DNA of 64,000 bases from a virus, in IMG/VR virus record IMGVR_UViG_3300043466_002106, positions 1-64,000 of that record. One strand, 5' to 3'. The translations under genes were made by a program, and so were the position numbers. The notes under the pieces were generated by a model, which saw only the letters and a program-made list of their open reading frames with translations, was not told the DNA's origin and made no database searches. Below, piece after piece: positions 36,740-45,800 of this stretch; within the stretch, counting starts at the first letter, position 1, and each line of letters opens with the position of its first letter.

Positions 36740-38290
36740 TTAACCAATTTTACCCATTAAATCCTTCATTCTTAAGAATTGTGGATTTTCATAAGTTTTT
36801 GATTCAATCAATGTTGTTGATGAACCTGTAGTAACAGTTTTGTTTAATTTTTGACCTACTGATTCATTAATTGATTTTGTATCTACCTGAGATAATTCGT
36901 CTTTGATTGACTTATAAAGATTTTTAGATTCTTTTAAAGTTTCAACATCATCAAATCTTCTTAGGATATTTAATTTTTCTTTTTTAGTAGTTGAGTGTTC
37001 TGTGAACAATCTTGTAGCGTAAGCCAAGTTTGAATTAAAGATTGCAACTTCGTTAAGTTTTTCTCTAAATACATTCAATGCTTTTCTGTACTCTTCATTT
37101 TTTTCTCTCAACATTCTAACTTCTTCTTGGGTAGATTCAACTTTAACACCACTATTACTATAGTTATAGTTTCTGTTATTTGTGATGCCCTTTCTTAATC
37201 CTCTACCTTCTTTGGAACCCATTCCGTATGTTCTAGCAGCTTCTTTAGTTTCTACTTTTTCAAAAGCTTTTTCTCCTTTAGAATTTGTCATACCTTTTTT
37301 AGTGGTGAAATCTTCTTTACCTTTCATAGTTTTAGATTTGTCACCCTTATTCATTCCGTAATCACCTTCTTTAGTTTCTGCTTTAACAACTTTAGATTTT
37401 CCTTCCATATTTGCACCTTTCTTGTATTCGAATTTTGCTTTACCAGTACCTACTGATTTAGGACCTTGTTTTTTCTTTTCATCGAATCCGCCTTTAGCTT
37501 TATCTTTGTAAGAAAATTTAGGACCTGAGCCAATTCCAACACCCTTAGGTTTGTAAGTTTCATTTGTTAAATCGTCCATGTCGTCTTCTTCCATCATTTC
37601 GTCAGATTCTTCTTCCATCATGTCGTCTTCTTCCATCATGTCGTCAGATTCTTCTTCCATCATGTCGTCTTCATCATCTAATGTGATTTCATAAACAACT
37701 TCTTCATCATCGAAATCTTCCATATCTGATGAATCAACATCTGATACGTCACCACTATCAGAGAAAATAGCGTTAATAACGTCATCAACTGATTCGTCTT
37801 GTTCGTCGTAATTCATATCATCTTCTTGCATTAATTCGTCTTCTTCAGACTCACCAAGCTTAACAAGATATTCTACGTCAGCATCATCATCGGATAAATG
37901 AACGTTTTCACCATCTTTTTTAACAATGATACCGTCATCTTCACCCATAGCTTTGAATACTTTCAAGATTTCCTCGTCAGAAGCGTCAGTTAAATCTATT
38001 GGACTTTCTTCTGAATCCATGTCCATATCCATGTCCATATCCATGTCTTCTTCATCAGAACCCATTTCCATATCAACGTCCATTTCCATTTCATCGTTAT
38101 CAGCATCCGTATCAACGTCTGCATCTACATCAATCTCCTCATCATCCTGTTCGGAAAGAGATTCTTTTACTAATTGGTTGATTTCCTCCTTCATTGTAGA
38201 AGCAAGTATTCCTTTTGCATTTTCGGCTATGACATCTTCAACTTGTTTCATTTGAATAAGAGCCTCTTGAACTAATTTGTTTTCTTTCAT
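36740..38290 (-). CDS. Prohead core scaffold protein (gp22-like)
   Basis: 516 residues. The first ~45 residues are helical. A very acidic region follows with Met/Asp/Glu repeats (residues ~65-92 and ~210-245), and then a basic Gly/Lys linker with repeated TKKG/KGE motifs. The C-terminal ~170 residues are coiled coil (REKNEEYRKALNVFREKLNE). Position between protease and major capsid, size and composition fit the core scaffold, which the protease destroys during maturation. Homology to gp22 is inferred from position rather than a strict motif. Confidence 0.82.
   Translation of the reverse strand: MKENKLVQEALIQMKQVEDVIAENAKGILASTMKEEINQLVKESLSEQDDEEIDVDADVDTDADNDEMEMDVDMEMGSDEEDMDMDMDMDMDSEESPIDLTDASDEEILKVFKAMGEDDGIIVKKDGENVHLSDDDADVEYLVKLGESEEDELMQEDDMNYDEQDESVDDVINAIFSDSGDVSDVDSSDMEDFDDEEVVYEITLDDEDDMMEEESDDMMEEDDMMEEESDEMMEEDDMDDLTNETYKPKGVGIGSGPKFSYKDKAKGGFDEKKKQGPKSVGTGKAKFEYKKGANMEGKSKVVKAETKEGDYGMNKGDKSKTMKGKEDFTTKKGMTNSKGEKAFEKVETKEAARTYGMGSKEGRGLRKGITNNRNYNYSNSGVKVESTQEEVRMLREKNEEYRKALNVFREKLNEVAIFNSNLAYATRLFTEHSTTKKEKLNILRRFDDVETLKESKNLYKSIKDELSQVDTKSINESVGQKLNKTVTTGSSTTLIESKTYENPQFLRMKDLMGKIG
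37572..37680 (-). repeat. Met/Glu/Asp-rich coding repeats in the scaffold
   Basis: Near-identical units of 15-24 bases encode MMEEESD and MMEEDD blocks. A second simple run near 38015-38060 encodes alternating Met-Asp. Both lie inside the scaffold gene. Confidence 0.85.
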
Positions 38291-38311
38291 GAAAATCTAT
38301 TATTTTTACAA

Positions 38312-38319
38312 TATAAATA
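38312..38319 (-). promoter_or_regulatory. Candidate late promoter of scaffold-capsid unit
   Basis: The minus strand reads TATTTATA 21 bases upstream of the scaffold ATG. A terminator for the preceding gene lies further upstream, so scaffold and capsid appear to have their own promoter. Confidence 0.55.
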
Positions 38320-38392
38320 GTGTCAAATAATAAAAAATTCACTTTTATGGTTATGTAATCTTATTTTTATTTTTACAAAAAGTTTAGAGCAT

Positions 38393-38418
38393 AAAAAAAG
38401 TGGTTGTTAAACCACTTT
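38393..38418 (-). terminator. Intrinsic terminator
   Basis: On the minus strand AAAGTGGTT pairs with AACCACTTT around a 4-base loop, followed by seven T. It ends the transcript of the protease and DUF4494-like genes before the scaffold promoter. Confidence 0.88.
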
Positions 38419-38423
38419 ATTTT

Positions 38424-38633
38424 TTATTCAATTACTTCATCAATTTTACTTTCTGATACTGAAGTTATCCTCCAATCATTTGTAAATCCTTGATACTTTT
38501 CCGTAACCTTAGCTTCAACATCGGTTACTGAGAATCCTTTAACAAGTTTCTCTTCTCTAATTTTTTTAATTTTACCAGTATTCTCGTCAGGTAAATCGTA
38601 CTGAATTTTTGCTACAAAATATTTTTCGTCCAT
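38424..38633 (-). CDS. Small protein resembling DUF4494
   Basis: 69 residues (KYFVAKIQYDLPDE; EEKLVKGFSVTDVEAKVTEK). This matches the pattern of a small alpha/beta family common in Bacteroidota, which I believe is DUF4494 (F/Y-x-A/C-K-I/V start, a VxAxSFTEAE-like middle). Function is unknown. It lies 6 bases after the protease gene and before a terminator. Confidence 0.55.
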   Translation of the reverse strand: MDEKYFVAKIQYDLPDENTGKIKKIREEKLVKGFSVTDVEAKVTEKYQGFTNDWRITSVSESKIDEVIE

Positions 38634-38639
38634 AATTTA

Positions 38640-39362
38640 TTATTTTCCCAAATAATCGGTTAATTTTCTCATTAAGTCAACTCCTTTAGATTGAAATTCC
38701 GAATTTTCAGGTGATTTGTATTTTTTTTCTTCTTCCAAGTTTTCTTCATACTTGTCTCTATCATTAGGATTACCAAATAAGTAAGCTCCTGGTGTAGATG
38801 GAGATGATACCAAGTCAAAACAGATTAATTCGAAATCATCCTGTACTTCATTTCTTTCACCAACTTTTTTCAAAGAACCTACCCCTCTTGAAGAAACTCC
38901 CATAGTAACACCTTGTCTCATTAAGTTAGCCGCTTGGTCTCCTTTAGTAGAAACAATACCTCTTTCATGAAATCCTGGTGATGTTAACAATTTAAGTTTA
39001 CCCATCAAGATATTTTTATCCCACCATATGTCTGTGATAATATGGGATACTCTATCCAAGTCAATTAAAGATGATTCAGGGTGATTAAGTTCTGAAGTAG
39101 ACAAACCTTTAGCAATTGCCTTTTTATAGTTCTCAGCTTCTCTCTTTAATATTCTCTCAGGATAAAATCTTCCATTTCTATTTGGTGTATCGTATTTCTG
39201 TAATACCGCATAAAATTCAAAAGGATTTCTATAATCTAATTCTTTTGCTTCTCTTAACATCTCGGCGTTACGAACATCTTTTGGTGATATCCAACCTGCA
39301 TCGGTTTCAACCAATATTCCATGACCTACTTCACTTGCTTCTAAAATTCTTAATTGTTTCAT
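38640..39362 (-). CDS. Prohead core protease (gp21-like)
   Basis: 240 residues, against 212 in T4 gp21. The catalytic His is in STSELNHPESS (H94) and the nucleophilic Ser in GVTMGVSSRGVGS (around residue 157). NRNGRFYPERIL near residue 61 is also characteristic of the family. It cleaves scaffold and capsid N-termini at (L/I)xE sites during prohead maturation. The C-terminal Glu/Lys tail is probably self-cleaved. A TATTTATC motif precedes the gene. Confidence 0.92.
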   Translation of the reverse strand: MKQLRILEASEVGHGILVETDAGWISPKDVRNAEMLREAKELDYRNPFEFYAVLQKYDTPNRNGRFYPERILKREAENYKKAIAKGLSTSELNHPESSLIDLDRVSHIITDIWWDKNILMGKLKLLTSPGFHERGIVSTKGDQAANLMRQGVTMGVSSRGVGSLKKVGERNEVQDDFELICFDLVSSPSTPGAYLFGNPNDRDKYEENLEEEKKYKSPENSEFQSKGVDLMRKLTDYLGK

Positions 39363-39375
39363 GAATTCGTTTTAA

Positions 39376-39383
39376 GATAAATA
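39376..39383 (-). promoter_or_regulatory. Candidate late promoter of the protease gene
   Basis: The minus strand reads TATTTATC (within GTATATTTATC) 13 bases upstream of the protease ATG. Confidence 0.5.
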
Positions 39384-39407
39384 TACGATATAAGTATCTT
39401 TTTAAGG

Positions 39408-39839
39408 TTAATCGTTTTTTGATGGTGAAAAATCGAAGTATTTGTTTTGGATTACATTCTCTTTTACTATACTTTTGATAATTGTTTTAACTGAATTTTT
39501 AATTTCTTGAGATTTAAAATCCATTTCATTGTTGGTATATAAATTAACCTCTAAATTTAAAAAGGATTTTTTTCCGTGTGAAATTCCACTTGTTCTTAGG
39601 TCTAAATCAACTATACTCTGTTCTTTGAATAATTCGTGGTTTATGGAGTTATAGACTGAATGTTTGATATCTCTACTTAAATTACAGACAATTCGATTCC
39701 AATTGTCGTGTTCAAATTTTGGGGTTACCCATGATTGTATGTTTATGTATAACGATTTCAAATTTTTTGAATCTACCGTTCCGTATACAGATTTAATTGG
39801 GTTGTAGAGATTTAACTTTACACTTTTTCCTTTTTTCAT
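39408..39839 (-). CDS. Hypothetical head-module protein
   Basis: 143 residues, basic at the N-terminus (MKKGKSVKLNLYNPIK) with an alternating beta pattern (KSFLNLEVNLYTNNEMDFK) and an end NKYFDFSPSKND. It sits between portal-side and protease genes on the same strand, so a head-assembly or neck role is possible. No family is recognised. Confidence 0.55.
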   Translation of the reverse strand: MKKGKSVKLNLYNPIKSVYGTVDSKNLKSLYINIQSWVTPKFEHDNWNRIVCNLSRDIKHSVYNSINHELFKEQSIVDLDLRTSGISHGKKSFLNLEVNLYTNNEMDFKSQEIKNSVKTIIKSIVKENVIQNKYFDFSPSKND

Positions 39840-39937
39840 TAAGTTTCATGTTGTCAATGTTTATTTGTTTGTTAAAAAATAACAAATTTTATAGGGATTG
39901 TCAAAAACTTTCAGAAAAATTAAGATATTTGTATTAT

Positions 39938-40126
39938 ATGTTAAAAGTAGATGTAAAAAAAGATGGGATAGAAAAAGCCCTAAAGACATTAAAGTCAAAA
40001 GTAATTAAAACTAAACAAAATCAGATGTTGTTTGGTAAGAAAGAATTTGTTAAAAAATCGGTGGAAAGAAGACAACAAAAGTTGAAAGCGTCTTACGTTC
40101 AAAAGATGAAATCTAAATTAGATTGA
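39938..40126 (+). CDS. rpsU: Ribosomal protein bS21 homologue
   Basis: 62 residues: MLKVDVKKDGIEKALKTLKS, then a basic helix region (KKEFVKKSVERRQQKLKASY) ending VQKMKSKLD. Length, the start MLxxxVKxxxxIxxALKxxK and the FVKxSxxRR motif match Bacteroidota bS21. The ATG at 39938 gives the standard length; an upstream start at 39797 has no homology. It lies on the opposite strand to the head genes and overlaps one by 9 bases. bS21 binds the 30S platform near the anti-SD. Phage copies are known and thought to replace host bS21. Confidence 0.87.
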   Translation: MLKVDVKKDGIEKALKTLKSKVIKTKQNQMLFGKKEFVKKSVERRQQKLKASYVQKMKSKLD

Positions 40127-40819
40127 TTCTTCTAAGCCTTTTAACTTAAGGAAATTAAGCTGGTCAAATTTTTCGACTTTCAATCTATCGATTGTTTCTG
40201 ACAATTTTGTCTTAATTTCAAACTCGTTTTCGTTTTCTAAAAGAGTGTTCAATTTAGTTATTGTACTCTCTCTTAAAGTTTCAAATTTTTCTTTAAGTAA
40301 TGAAGTATCTTCAGACATTAATTGAATGAATTCTTTTTTTGCGGTTTCGTCAAGATTATCAATATAGTTATTCAAAGTGTGATTAGCAATAGAAATCATA
40401 GATTTTAAAGGAATGTTGATTGTTTCCTTTATGGTTGATTTTTTGTCTAACGTTAATGTTTGAATTAAATTTTTCTTAGATTTTAATCTCTCCATTAAAT
40501 CTAACTTGTTTGTGTATACAAGAACATCAACGTCAGAATATTTGTTCTCAACGTTTTCAGTTACAGTTTTTGGAGTTTTAATTGACGGTAATAGTTTTTG
40601 AATTAAACTAACACCTTCATCAAGAAAGTCTTTGGCGTCATTTTCAGTTAATCCTTGAGGTGTTGTTAATTGGTCGTATAAAGAATATAATTTTGACATA
40701 TTCTTATTGCTCAAAACATTGTGTTTGAACTCTTTTAACGATTTTTTAAACTCCTGCTCATTTTTGTAGGATTCTAATAAATTGTTTTCAATTATGGATT
40801 TAATTTGTCCGAAAGTCAT
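40118..40819 (-). CDS. Helical head-module protein, unknown
   Basis: 233 residues from the ATG at 40819; a TTG 15 bases upstream would sit against the promoter-like motif. It is mostly charged helices (FKKSLKEFKHNVLSNKNMSK; KEKFETLRESTITKLNTLL) and probably coiled coil. It lies between portal and protease, where T4 has the small core proteins gp67 and gp68, so a prohead core role is a reasonable inference. There is no sequence signature to prove it. Confidence 0.6.
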   Translation of the reverse strand: MTFGQIKSIIENNLLESYKNEQEFKKSLKEFKHNVLSNKNMSKLYSLYDQLTTPQGLTENDAKDFLDEGVSLIQKLLPSIKTPKTVTENVENKYSDVDVLVYTNKLDLMERLKSKKNLIQTLTLDKKSTIKETINIPLKSMISIANHTLNNYIDNLDETAKKEFIQLMSEDTSLLKEKFETLRESTITKLNTLLENENEFEIKTKLSETIDRLKVEKFDQLNFLKLKGLEESI

Positions 40820-40834
40820 TTTGTCTGTTTTCAA

Positions 40835-40842
40835 TATAAATA
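40835..40842 (-). promoter_or_regulatory. Candidate late promoter motif
   Basis: The minus strand reads TATTTATA 15 bases before the ATG at 40819. It overlaps the last codons of the portal gene, and the portal stop lies beside it. Confidence 0.5.
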
Positions 40843-42690
40843 TTACGAGTTTAACAACTTATCTAATTCTTTTGAAATTTCTCCTAAAGAATCTTGACCT
40901 TGGTCTAAATTAAAAAATCTGTTTTGTTTTGCAAATCCACTTTCTAAAAGAATATTCATTCTTTCTTTTTTGGATTCAGGTGTAACCTCACCTCCTGCTG
41001 GTGGAGTTTCTTCCGCCGCTGGTGGAGCTTCTTCACCCCCTGCAGGTGCGGTTTCAAATCCTCCGCCACCAAATGAAGGAACTGCCCCCATATCTTCATC
41101 TCCTGTGGTTGCCGCTGCAGTTGCAGTACCACCTGTAGTACTTCCGTATAACTTGTCAATATTATCAAATAAACCTGTTTTGGTAATAACTGTAGGAGTT
41201 GCTTTAAGTTCTTCACCAACCGCTCTTTCAATTCTTTGTTGTTGTAAATCCAATCTGATTTCTTCATCAGACCAACCAAAGATGTGTTTCTTAGCCCATG
41301 TAGATGATGTAGGTTGAATACCGTTTCCAGGGTCAGCAACCAAATCTTTATACAATAATACTTTTTCTTTCCATACGTCGATTTTTAATAAATCTGCTTG
41401 GGTAGAAGGGTTAGTAAGACCTAACGTAAAGTTTTGTAATTCGTCTTCAAATCCTAATAAGAATAAGTGAACGATTGCAATTTTGTTTAACTCGGCAATC
41501 ATGCTTTTTTGAATTCTGTTGATTGTACGAGCAAAACGAATATCTTGTAATGATAAGTTTTTACCATCACCAACAACTTCTTCAAATCCTAAAAACGCTT
41601 TAGGAACACGAAGTGCGGTTAATAATTTCTTTTGAATATATTCAATATCGGCAATCTCTGATAAGTTTGTTGCTCCAGGTAATGTTGTTATTGGGTCTGG
41701 TGCCGCAGGGTCACGAACAGGGATAAAATAATCTTGGTCAACAGCCATTTGGTTGAATCTCATATCTACGTTTCCTGTTTTTGAATCCACAACTTGTTCT
41801 CTTTTGAACTTGTTGGCAACACGGTTTACGTATGCTTCAACGTCATCGTCATTCATGTTACCCACGAATACTTTAAACATTCTTCTTTCAGGTGCTCTTG
41901 ATGTACGATAAATTAACATTGCATCTTCTGATAACAATAACTGTTTCCAAATACGTCTCGCCTTTTCCAACATAGATGTACCATAAGGAAGTTTTCTGTC
42001 ATCACCTAATAATCTGAAGTGAGCAATCTCCCATGATTGGAATTCCATGTTTCTATTTTTCCAAGTAAAGTGAAGAGCCTTTTTGTTCTCATCTTTTTCT
42101 TGTGTAATATCAATAGTGATTTTGGCAGTTACACCAACCTCATGACGTTCAATTTCAATTGTTGGTAATTGTTGACAACCGACAATCCCTTTTTCAGGGT
42201 CTAATTTAAGGTAAACAAAGTTATCACCATACTTACAAGTGTTTCTTGTCCACATCGGTAAGTTAGTGTTAATATCAAGGGCATTGTTAAATAAATCTGC
42301 CAATACAGATTTAATTCTTTTTGATTCAGAATAGATTTGTAAAATAAAACCATCTTCATTTGTTGTTGTAGATTCTTCAGAATAGATATCTAATGCCGCA
42401 GAAATCTCAGGTGTATACTCCATTGACTCGTAGTCATATTGGGCAGACAATCTTGATGGTTCATAATAAATTGCTTGGGAATATAAGTTGTTTTCAACTT
42501 TAGCCCATTGATTTGTTAAATAAAATGTTTGTTGAGCTTGGAGTTTCTCCCTTTCATAATCATCACGGTTTGTGGTACGTAGGAGTTCCTTTTTATCGAA
42601 CTTAAACGTCGGATAATCTTGTTTCAATAATGAATTTGGCCCGAATGTTTGGGATAACCTCTGCCATACCGTTAGATTTTGTTCGCTCAT
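40843..42690 (-). CDS. Portal protein (gp20-like)
   Basis: 615 residues, against 524 in T4. Family landmarks are ALDIYSEESTT and TNLPMWTRNTCKYGDNFVYL near residue 150, then SWEIAHFRLLGDDRKLPYG, ISALRVPKAFLGFEEVVGDG-like text in TALRVPKAFLGFEEVVG, and GNMNDDDVEAYVNRVANKF. The C-terminal ~100 residues carry Ala/Pro/Gly/Glu low-complexity sequence, absent from T4. It forms the dodecameric vertex through which terminase packages DNA. It follows terminase with a 40-base gap holding a TATTTATA motif. Confidence 0.93.
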   Translation of the reverse strand: MSEQNLTVWQRLSQTFGPNSLLKQDYPTFKFDKKELLRTTNRDDYEREKLQAQQTFYLTNQWAKVENNLYSQAIYYEPSRLSAQYDYESMEYTPEISAALDIYSEESTTTNEDGFILQIYSESKRIKSVLADLFNNALDINTNLPMWTRNTCKYGDNFVYLKLDPEKGIVGCQQLPTIEIERHEVGVTAKITIDITQEKDENKKALHFTWKNRNMEFQSWEIAHFRLLGDDRKLPYGTSMLEKARRIWKQLLLSEDAMLIYRTSRAPERRMFKVFVGNMNDDDVEAYVNRVANKFKREQVVDSKTGNVDMRFNQMAVDQDYFIPVRDPAAPDPITTLPGATNLSEIADIEYIQKKLLTALRVPKAFLGFEEVVGDGKNLSLQDIRFARTINRIQKSMIAELNKIAIVHLFLLGFEDELQNFTLGLTNPSTQADLLKIDVWKEKVLLYKDLVADPGNGIQPTSSTWAKKHIFGWSDEEIRLDLQQQRIERAVGEELKATPTVITKTGLFDNIDKLYGSTTGGTATAAATTGDEDMGAVPSFGGGGFETAPAGGEEAPPAAEETPPAGGEVTPESKKERMNILLESGFAKQNRFFNLDQGQDSLGEISKELDKLLNS

Positions 42691-42718
42691 ATTACAATCT
42701 TACTAATTACTTTGATAA

Positions 42719-42726
42719 TATAAATA
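42719..42726 (-). promoter_or_regulatory. Candidate late promoter of the portal gene
   Basis: The minus strand reads TATTTATA (within AGTATTTATATT) 28 bases before the portal ATG, in the short gap after terminase. Confidence 0.5.
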
Positions 42727-42730
42727 CTTA

Positions 42731-44491
42731 TCAGCCACCAAATAGCCATCCGTATTTTTGGTAATCAGCTTTAGTTGCTTCACCATGATTACCCATACCA
42801 TTACCTCTACCCATCTGTGGAACCATTGGATTAAAGAATTCGGAAGAGTTTTTGTTCTCATTAACATTGGTTGCCCATGAGTTAATCATTGCTTTAGTGT
42901 GGTTAGTAACCTTTTCTAAAGATTGGAATGATTTTTCAGCGACATATAATGCCATAGAAACTCCCATGATACAGTCATCATGGTGTCCTTTTTGGTGGTC
43001 TGGTCTTCCATTAATGTAAATGAAGGTATTCATCTCATTATATAATCTGCTCGAATATACTTTAAATCCGTGTCTAACATTTTCTTCAAATGCAGCAATA
43101 ATCTGAACCCTTTTTGAGTTAAAGTTAATACCTGGTATCTTATCGTTAATTTTTGGGTCCCATTTCCACTTATTACTTGTATCAACATTATCAACGTATA
43201 ATCCACCTTGATAACTTAATTCTTGTAATTTTCTTGCGGTAGAAATGCCCATACCTCCCGTGATATCAATTACACAGTAAGCATTATACATTGTCCCCCA
43301 TTTATAAGCAATTTCTGCTAATACATCTGGTGGAACCTTGGCAACATATTCCAATACTTGTTCTCTTGTGTCAAAATCAATAATTTCAATACTTGAGAAG
43401 TCTTCGGAGTCACCTCTTGATACATCGACACCCATTACGTACTTATGTCCGTTTACAGGCTCTTTAAATATCCATAGTGAACCTCCCATTAACTTGGCTT
43501 GTGGGTCACGTAAACTATTTTTAGAGATTTCTTGCATCAATTCAGATTCGAATACATTATCACCCGAACCTAAAAAGTCACATTCTAACTCTTGAGCAAC
43601 TTTACGTCTATCAAACTTTAATTTCTTAACCATACTTTCAAACCAAGCGGAACATGGTTTGTATCCTTGTTCAATATAGTCAGTTACAATGGTATGGTCT
43701 CTTTCGTATGGATTTTCCATAGATAAGTCAATAACATCTTTGTCAGAATATTCTTCTCGGTTTAATAAGAAATGGACCAAGTCAGGAGTTTTAACCATAT
43801 ACAAATCTTTTGTATATCTTGGGTCACGATACCAAAACATCTCAGATATTTTGAAATCGTTCATGTTCCTTAATGACTGGTCGTAGATTTCATAATAGAT
43901 GGGGTCATATCCGTTTGGTGTGGATACAACAATTACCTTACCACCCGTAGATAGTGAAGCCATACAGGCTGACCAGAAGTCTGAGTCTGCCTCGATAAAC
44001 GCCGCCTCGTCAAATACAAGGATGGTGGGAGTATAACCCCTCAAGGCATCTCGTGAGGTAGCCACGGCTTTAACTTCACAGTTGTTGGTTAATTTAAAAT
44101 GTCGTTGTGAATTTTTTTCTTTTGAGAATCCAACACCAACCCATTCAGGCCATTGTTCTGTGAACCCCCTAACCTTATTTGCCATCTCCATAGATGTATC
44201 CAATTTGTTGGCAATAATAAGAATTTTTTCTGGTTTGTTTTTCTTGGCAAAAACCAATCTTTTTGATATCCAAGCTGCAGTTACTGTGGATACACCCGCC
44301 TGACGATACTTTAACGCAATGTTTTCGTTGTATGTGTCATAGTCTTCTATAAGACTAACTTGGTCGGGGAATAAATCTAATGGGACGTATTTTGATACGG
44401 TATTATCGTATGTCTGTAAATAAGTACGAAGTGCATAAGGTGTGTTCCTCATACACTTCGTTACCTCTATAATCAGTTGTTCTTTATTCAC
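42731..44491 (-). CDS. Large terminase subunit (gp17-like)
   Basis: 586 residues, against 610 in T4. Walker A is KYRQAGVSTVTAA near residue 62, Walker B with catalytic Glu is ILVFDEAAFIE near 157, and the coupling motif is VVSTPNG near 188. The RNase H-like nuclease half begins YVMGVDVSRGDSEDFSSIEI, with the later acidic HHDDCIMG. It pumps DNA into the prohead through the portal and cuts concatemers. The small subunit is not recognised nearby. The gene lies 5 bases after its upstream neighbour. Confidence 0.95.
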   Translation of the reverse strand: MNKEQLIIEVTKCMRNTPYALRTYLQTYDNTVSKYVPLDLFPDQVSLIEDYDTYNENIALKYRQAGVSTVTAAWISKRLVFAKKNKPEKILIIANKLDTSMEMANKVRGFTEQWPEWVGVGFSKEKNSQRHFKLTNNCEVKAVATSRDALRGYTPTILVFDEAAFIEADSDFWSACMASLSTGGKVIVVSTPNGYDPIYYEIYDQSLRNMNDFKISEMFWYRDPRYTKDLYMVKTPDLVHFLLNREEYSDKDVIDLSMENPYERDHTIVTDYIEQGYKPCSAWFESMVKKLKFDRRKVAQELECDFLGSGDNVFESELMQEISKNSLRDPQAKLMGGSLWIFKEPVNGHKYVMGVDVSRGDSEDFSSIEIIDFDTREQVLEYVAKVPPDVLAEIAYKWGTMYNAYCVIDITGGMGISTARKLQELSYQGGLYVDNVDTSNKWKWDPKINDKIPGINFNSKRVQIIAAFEENVRHGFKVYSSRLYNEMNTFIYINGRPDHQKGHHDDCIMGVSMALYVAEKSFQSLEKVTNHTKAMINSWATNVNENKNSSEFFNPMVPQMGRGNGMGNHGEATKADYQKYGWLFGG

Positions 44492-44496
44492 ACATG

Positions 44497-45798
44497 TTAG
44501 TTAGGTCTTGTTATGCCTAAACCACTTAAGAAATCATCTAATCCATCATCATCATCAGGGTCGATATTCTCTTCCTCTTTGTAATTGTCATACTCATCTT
44601 TCATTTGCTTAGCTTCTCTAACAATTTCTTCAAATCGTTTTTTAGCTCTTGACAATTTAGTTGAGTCTTCTGATATAGCATTTCCGATAATTTCCAAGAA
44701 TTCTTTGGCCTCAATTTGATATAATAAGATATGGAACCAATTAATCAATCCTTTATATTCAGGGTCAAAAATATCATCAGGTAATGCGAAACGTATTTTT
44801 TCAACAATTTCAGGACCAATACGTAATTGCATTGGTTCATTTGCTAATGTGTCTACTTGACCCATAACTTTTTCTCTCATGCCAGGGTCCGATGGTAAAC
44901 CATGTCTACCTTTAGCTTCTTCCAAACCTTTAATAATTTCATGACAAAGGATTGGGAAAATTAAACCTGTTGCAACAATTCTAGTATCAGGTCTTTCTTC
45001 ACCTTCTTCTCCTTCACCACCACCGTCTTCATCGTCAGTATCTTCTAATTCAACTTTACCTGCAACTCCTTGACCTGTTTGACTCATCATTTCAATCATC
45101 TGTTCCATACTAAAGTATAAGAAATCGTTGATTGCCATAATACCCAAATAATCACCATAAAGTGAAGGGTCAATTGCATCTAATCTTGATTTTACATCAG
45201 GTTTTTGGAAAAGGTAATGACCTTTTTTTGCAGCTCCCTGAATAAGAGCATTAATAATATTTCTTTTGTGTTTCTCTAACTCAAGTATTTCTTCATCAGT
45301 TAAATCGTCAATGTCAAAAGAAGGGAATTGTAATTTTTCTTTTTTATCTTCGTCTTCATCTTCTTCGTCATCATCTTCAGGTTCAGGTTGCATTCTGAAA
45401 TTGTCTGTAGATGGCATCCCTAAAGACGCTTCAATTTCATACCAATCCGCAGGAACCTCAGCGTCTTCCAATGATGCTTCTTTCGCTAACTCAATTAGTT
45501 CATCTCTGTGAGCGGCTTCGATTCTCATAATGTTAGGTAGTTTTCTCATCATCTCTTGATAAATCATACCTTGTACTTGTTGAGAACTTAAGTCTTCAAT
45601 ACCTGTAACTTGGCTTAATTTATCAGCGACTTTTTGAAATCTTTTACTAACCAATCTTTGTACGTCTTCAGCACCTTTTTTCATTGCAGGATTCGTAGCA
45701 TATAATCCTTCAGGACTAGCCAACTTTCTTTCAAGGTTGGGGTCCATTCTTTCGGGTCTGTTCCCGTAATCGATTTGTTCTTTAATTTTTCTTGCCAT
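44497..45798 (-). CDS. Hypothetical protein upstream of terminase
   Basis: 433 residues, helical and very acidic, with three Glu/Asp-rich runs near residues 138-152, 255-270 and 412-425. Between them are folded helical regions (LPNIMRIEAAHRDELIELAK; ATGLIFPILCHEIIKGLEEA). It is the immediate upstream neighbour of terminase. A small-terminase or packaging-accessory role is possible by position but no helix-turn-helix is obvious. Confidence 0.6.
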   Translation of the reverse strand: MARKIKEQIDYGNRPERMDPNLERKLASPEGLYATNPAMKKGAEDVQRLVSKRFQKVADKLSQVTGIEDLSSQQVQGMIYQEMMRKLPNIMRIEAAHRDELIELAKEASLEDAEVPADWYEIEASLGMPSTDNFRMQPEPEDDDEEDEDEDKKEKLQFPSFDIDDLTDEEILELEKHKRNIINALIQGAAKKGHYLFQKPDVKSRLDAIDPSLYGDYLGIMAINDFLYFSMEQMIEMMSQTGQGVAGKVELEDTDDEDGGGEGEEGEERPDTRIVATGLIFPILCHEIIKGLEEAKGRHGLPSDPGMREKVMGQVDTLANEPMQLRIGPEIVEKIRFALPDDIFDPEYKGLINWFHILLYQIEAKEFLEIIGNAISEDSTKLSRAKKRFEEIVREAKQMKDEYDNYKEEENIDPDDDDGLDDFLSGLGITRPN

Positions 45799-45800
45799 GA

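Noticed and set aside
39797-39937. Longer N-terminus for the bS21 gene
   Set aside because: The upstream frame shows no bS21 similarity, and the ATG at 39938 gives the standard length and start sequence.
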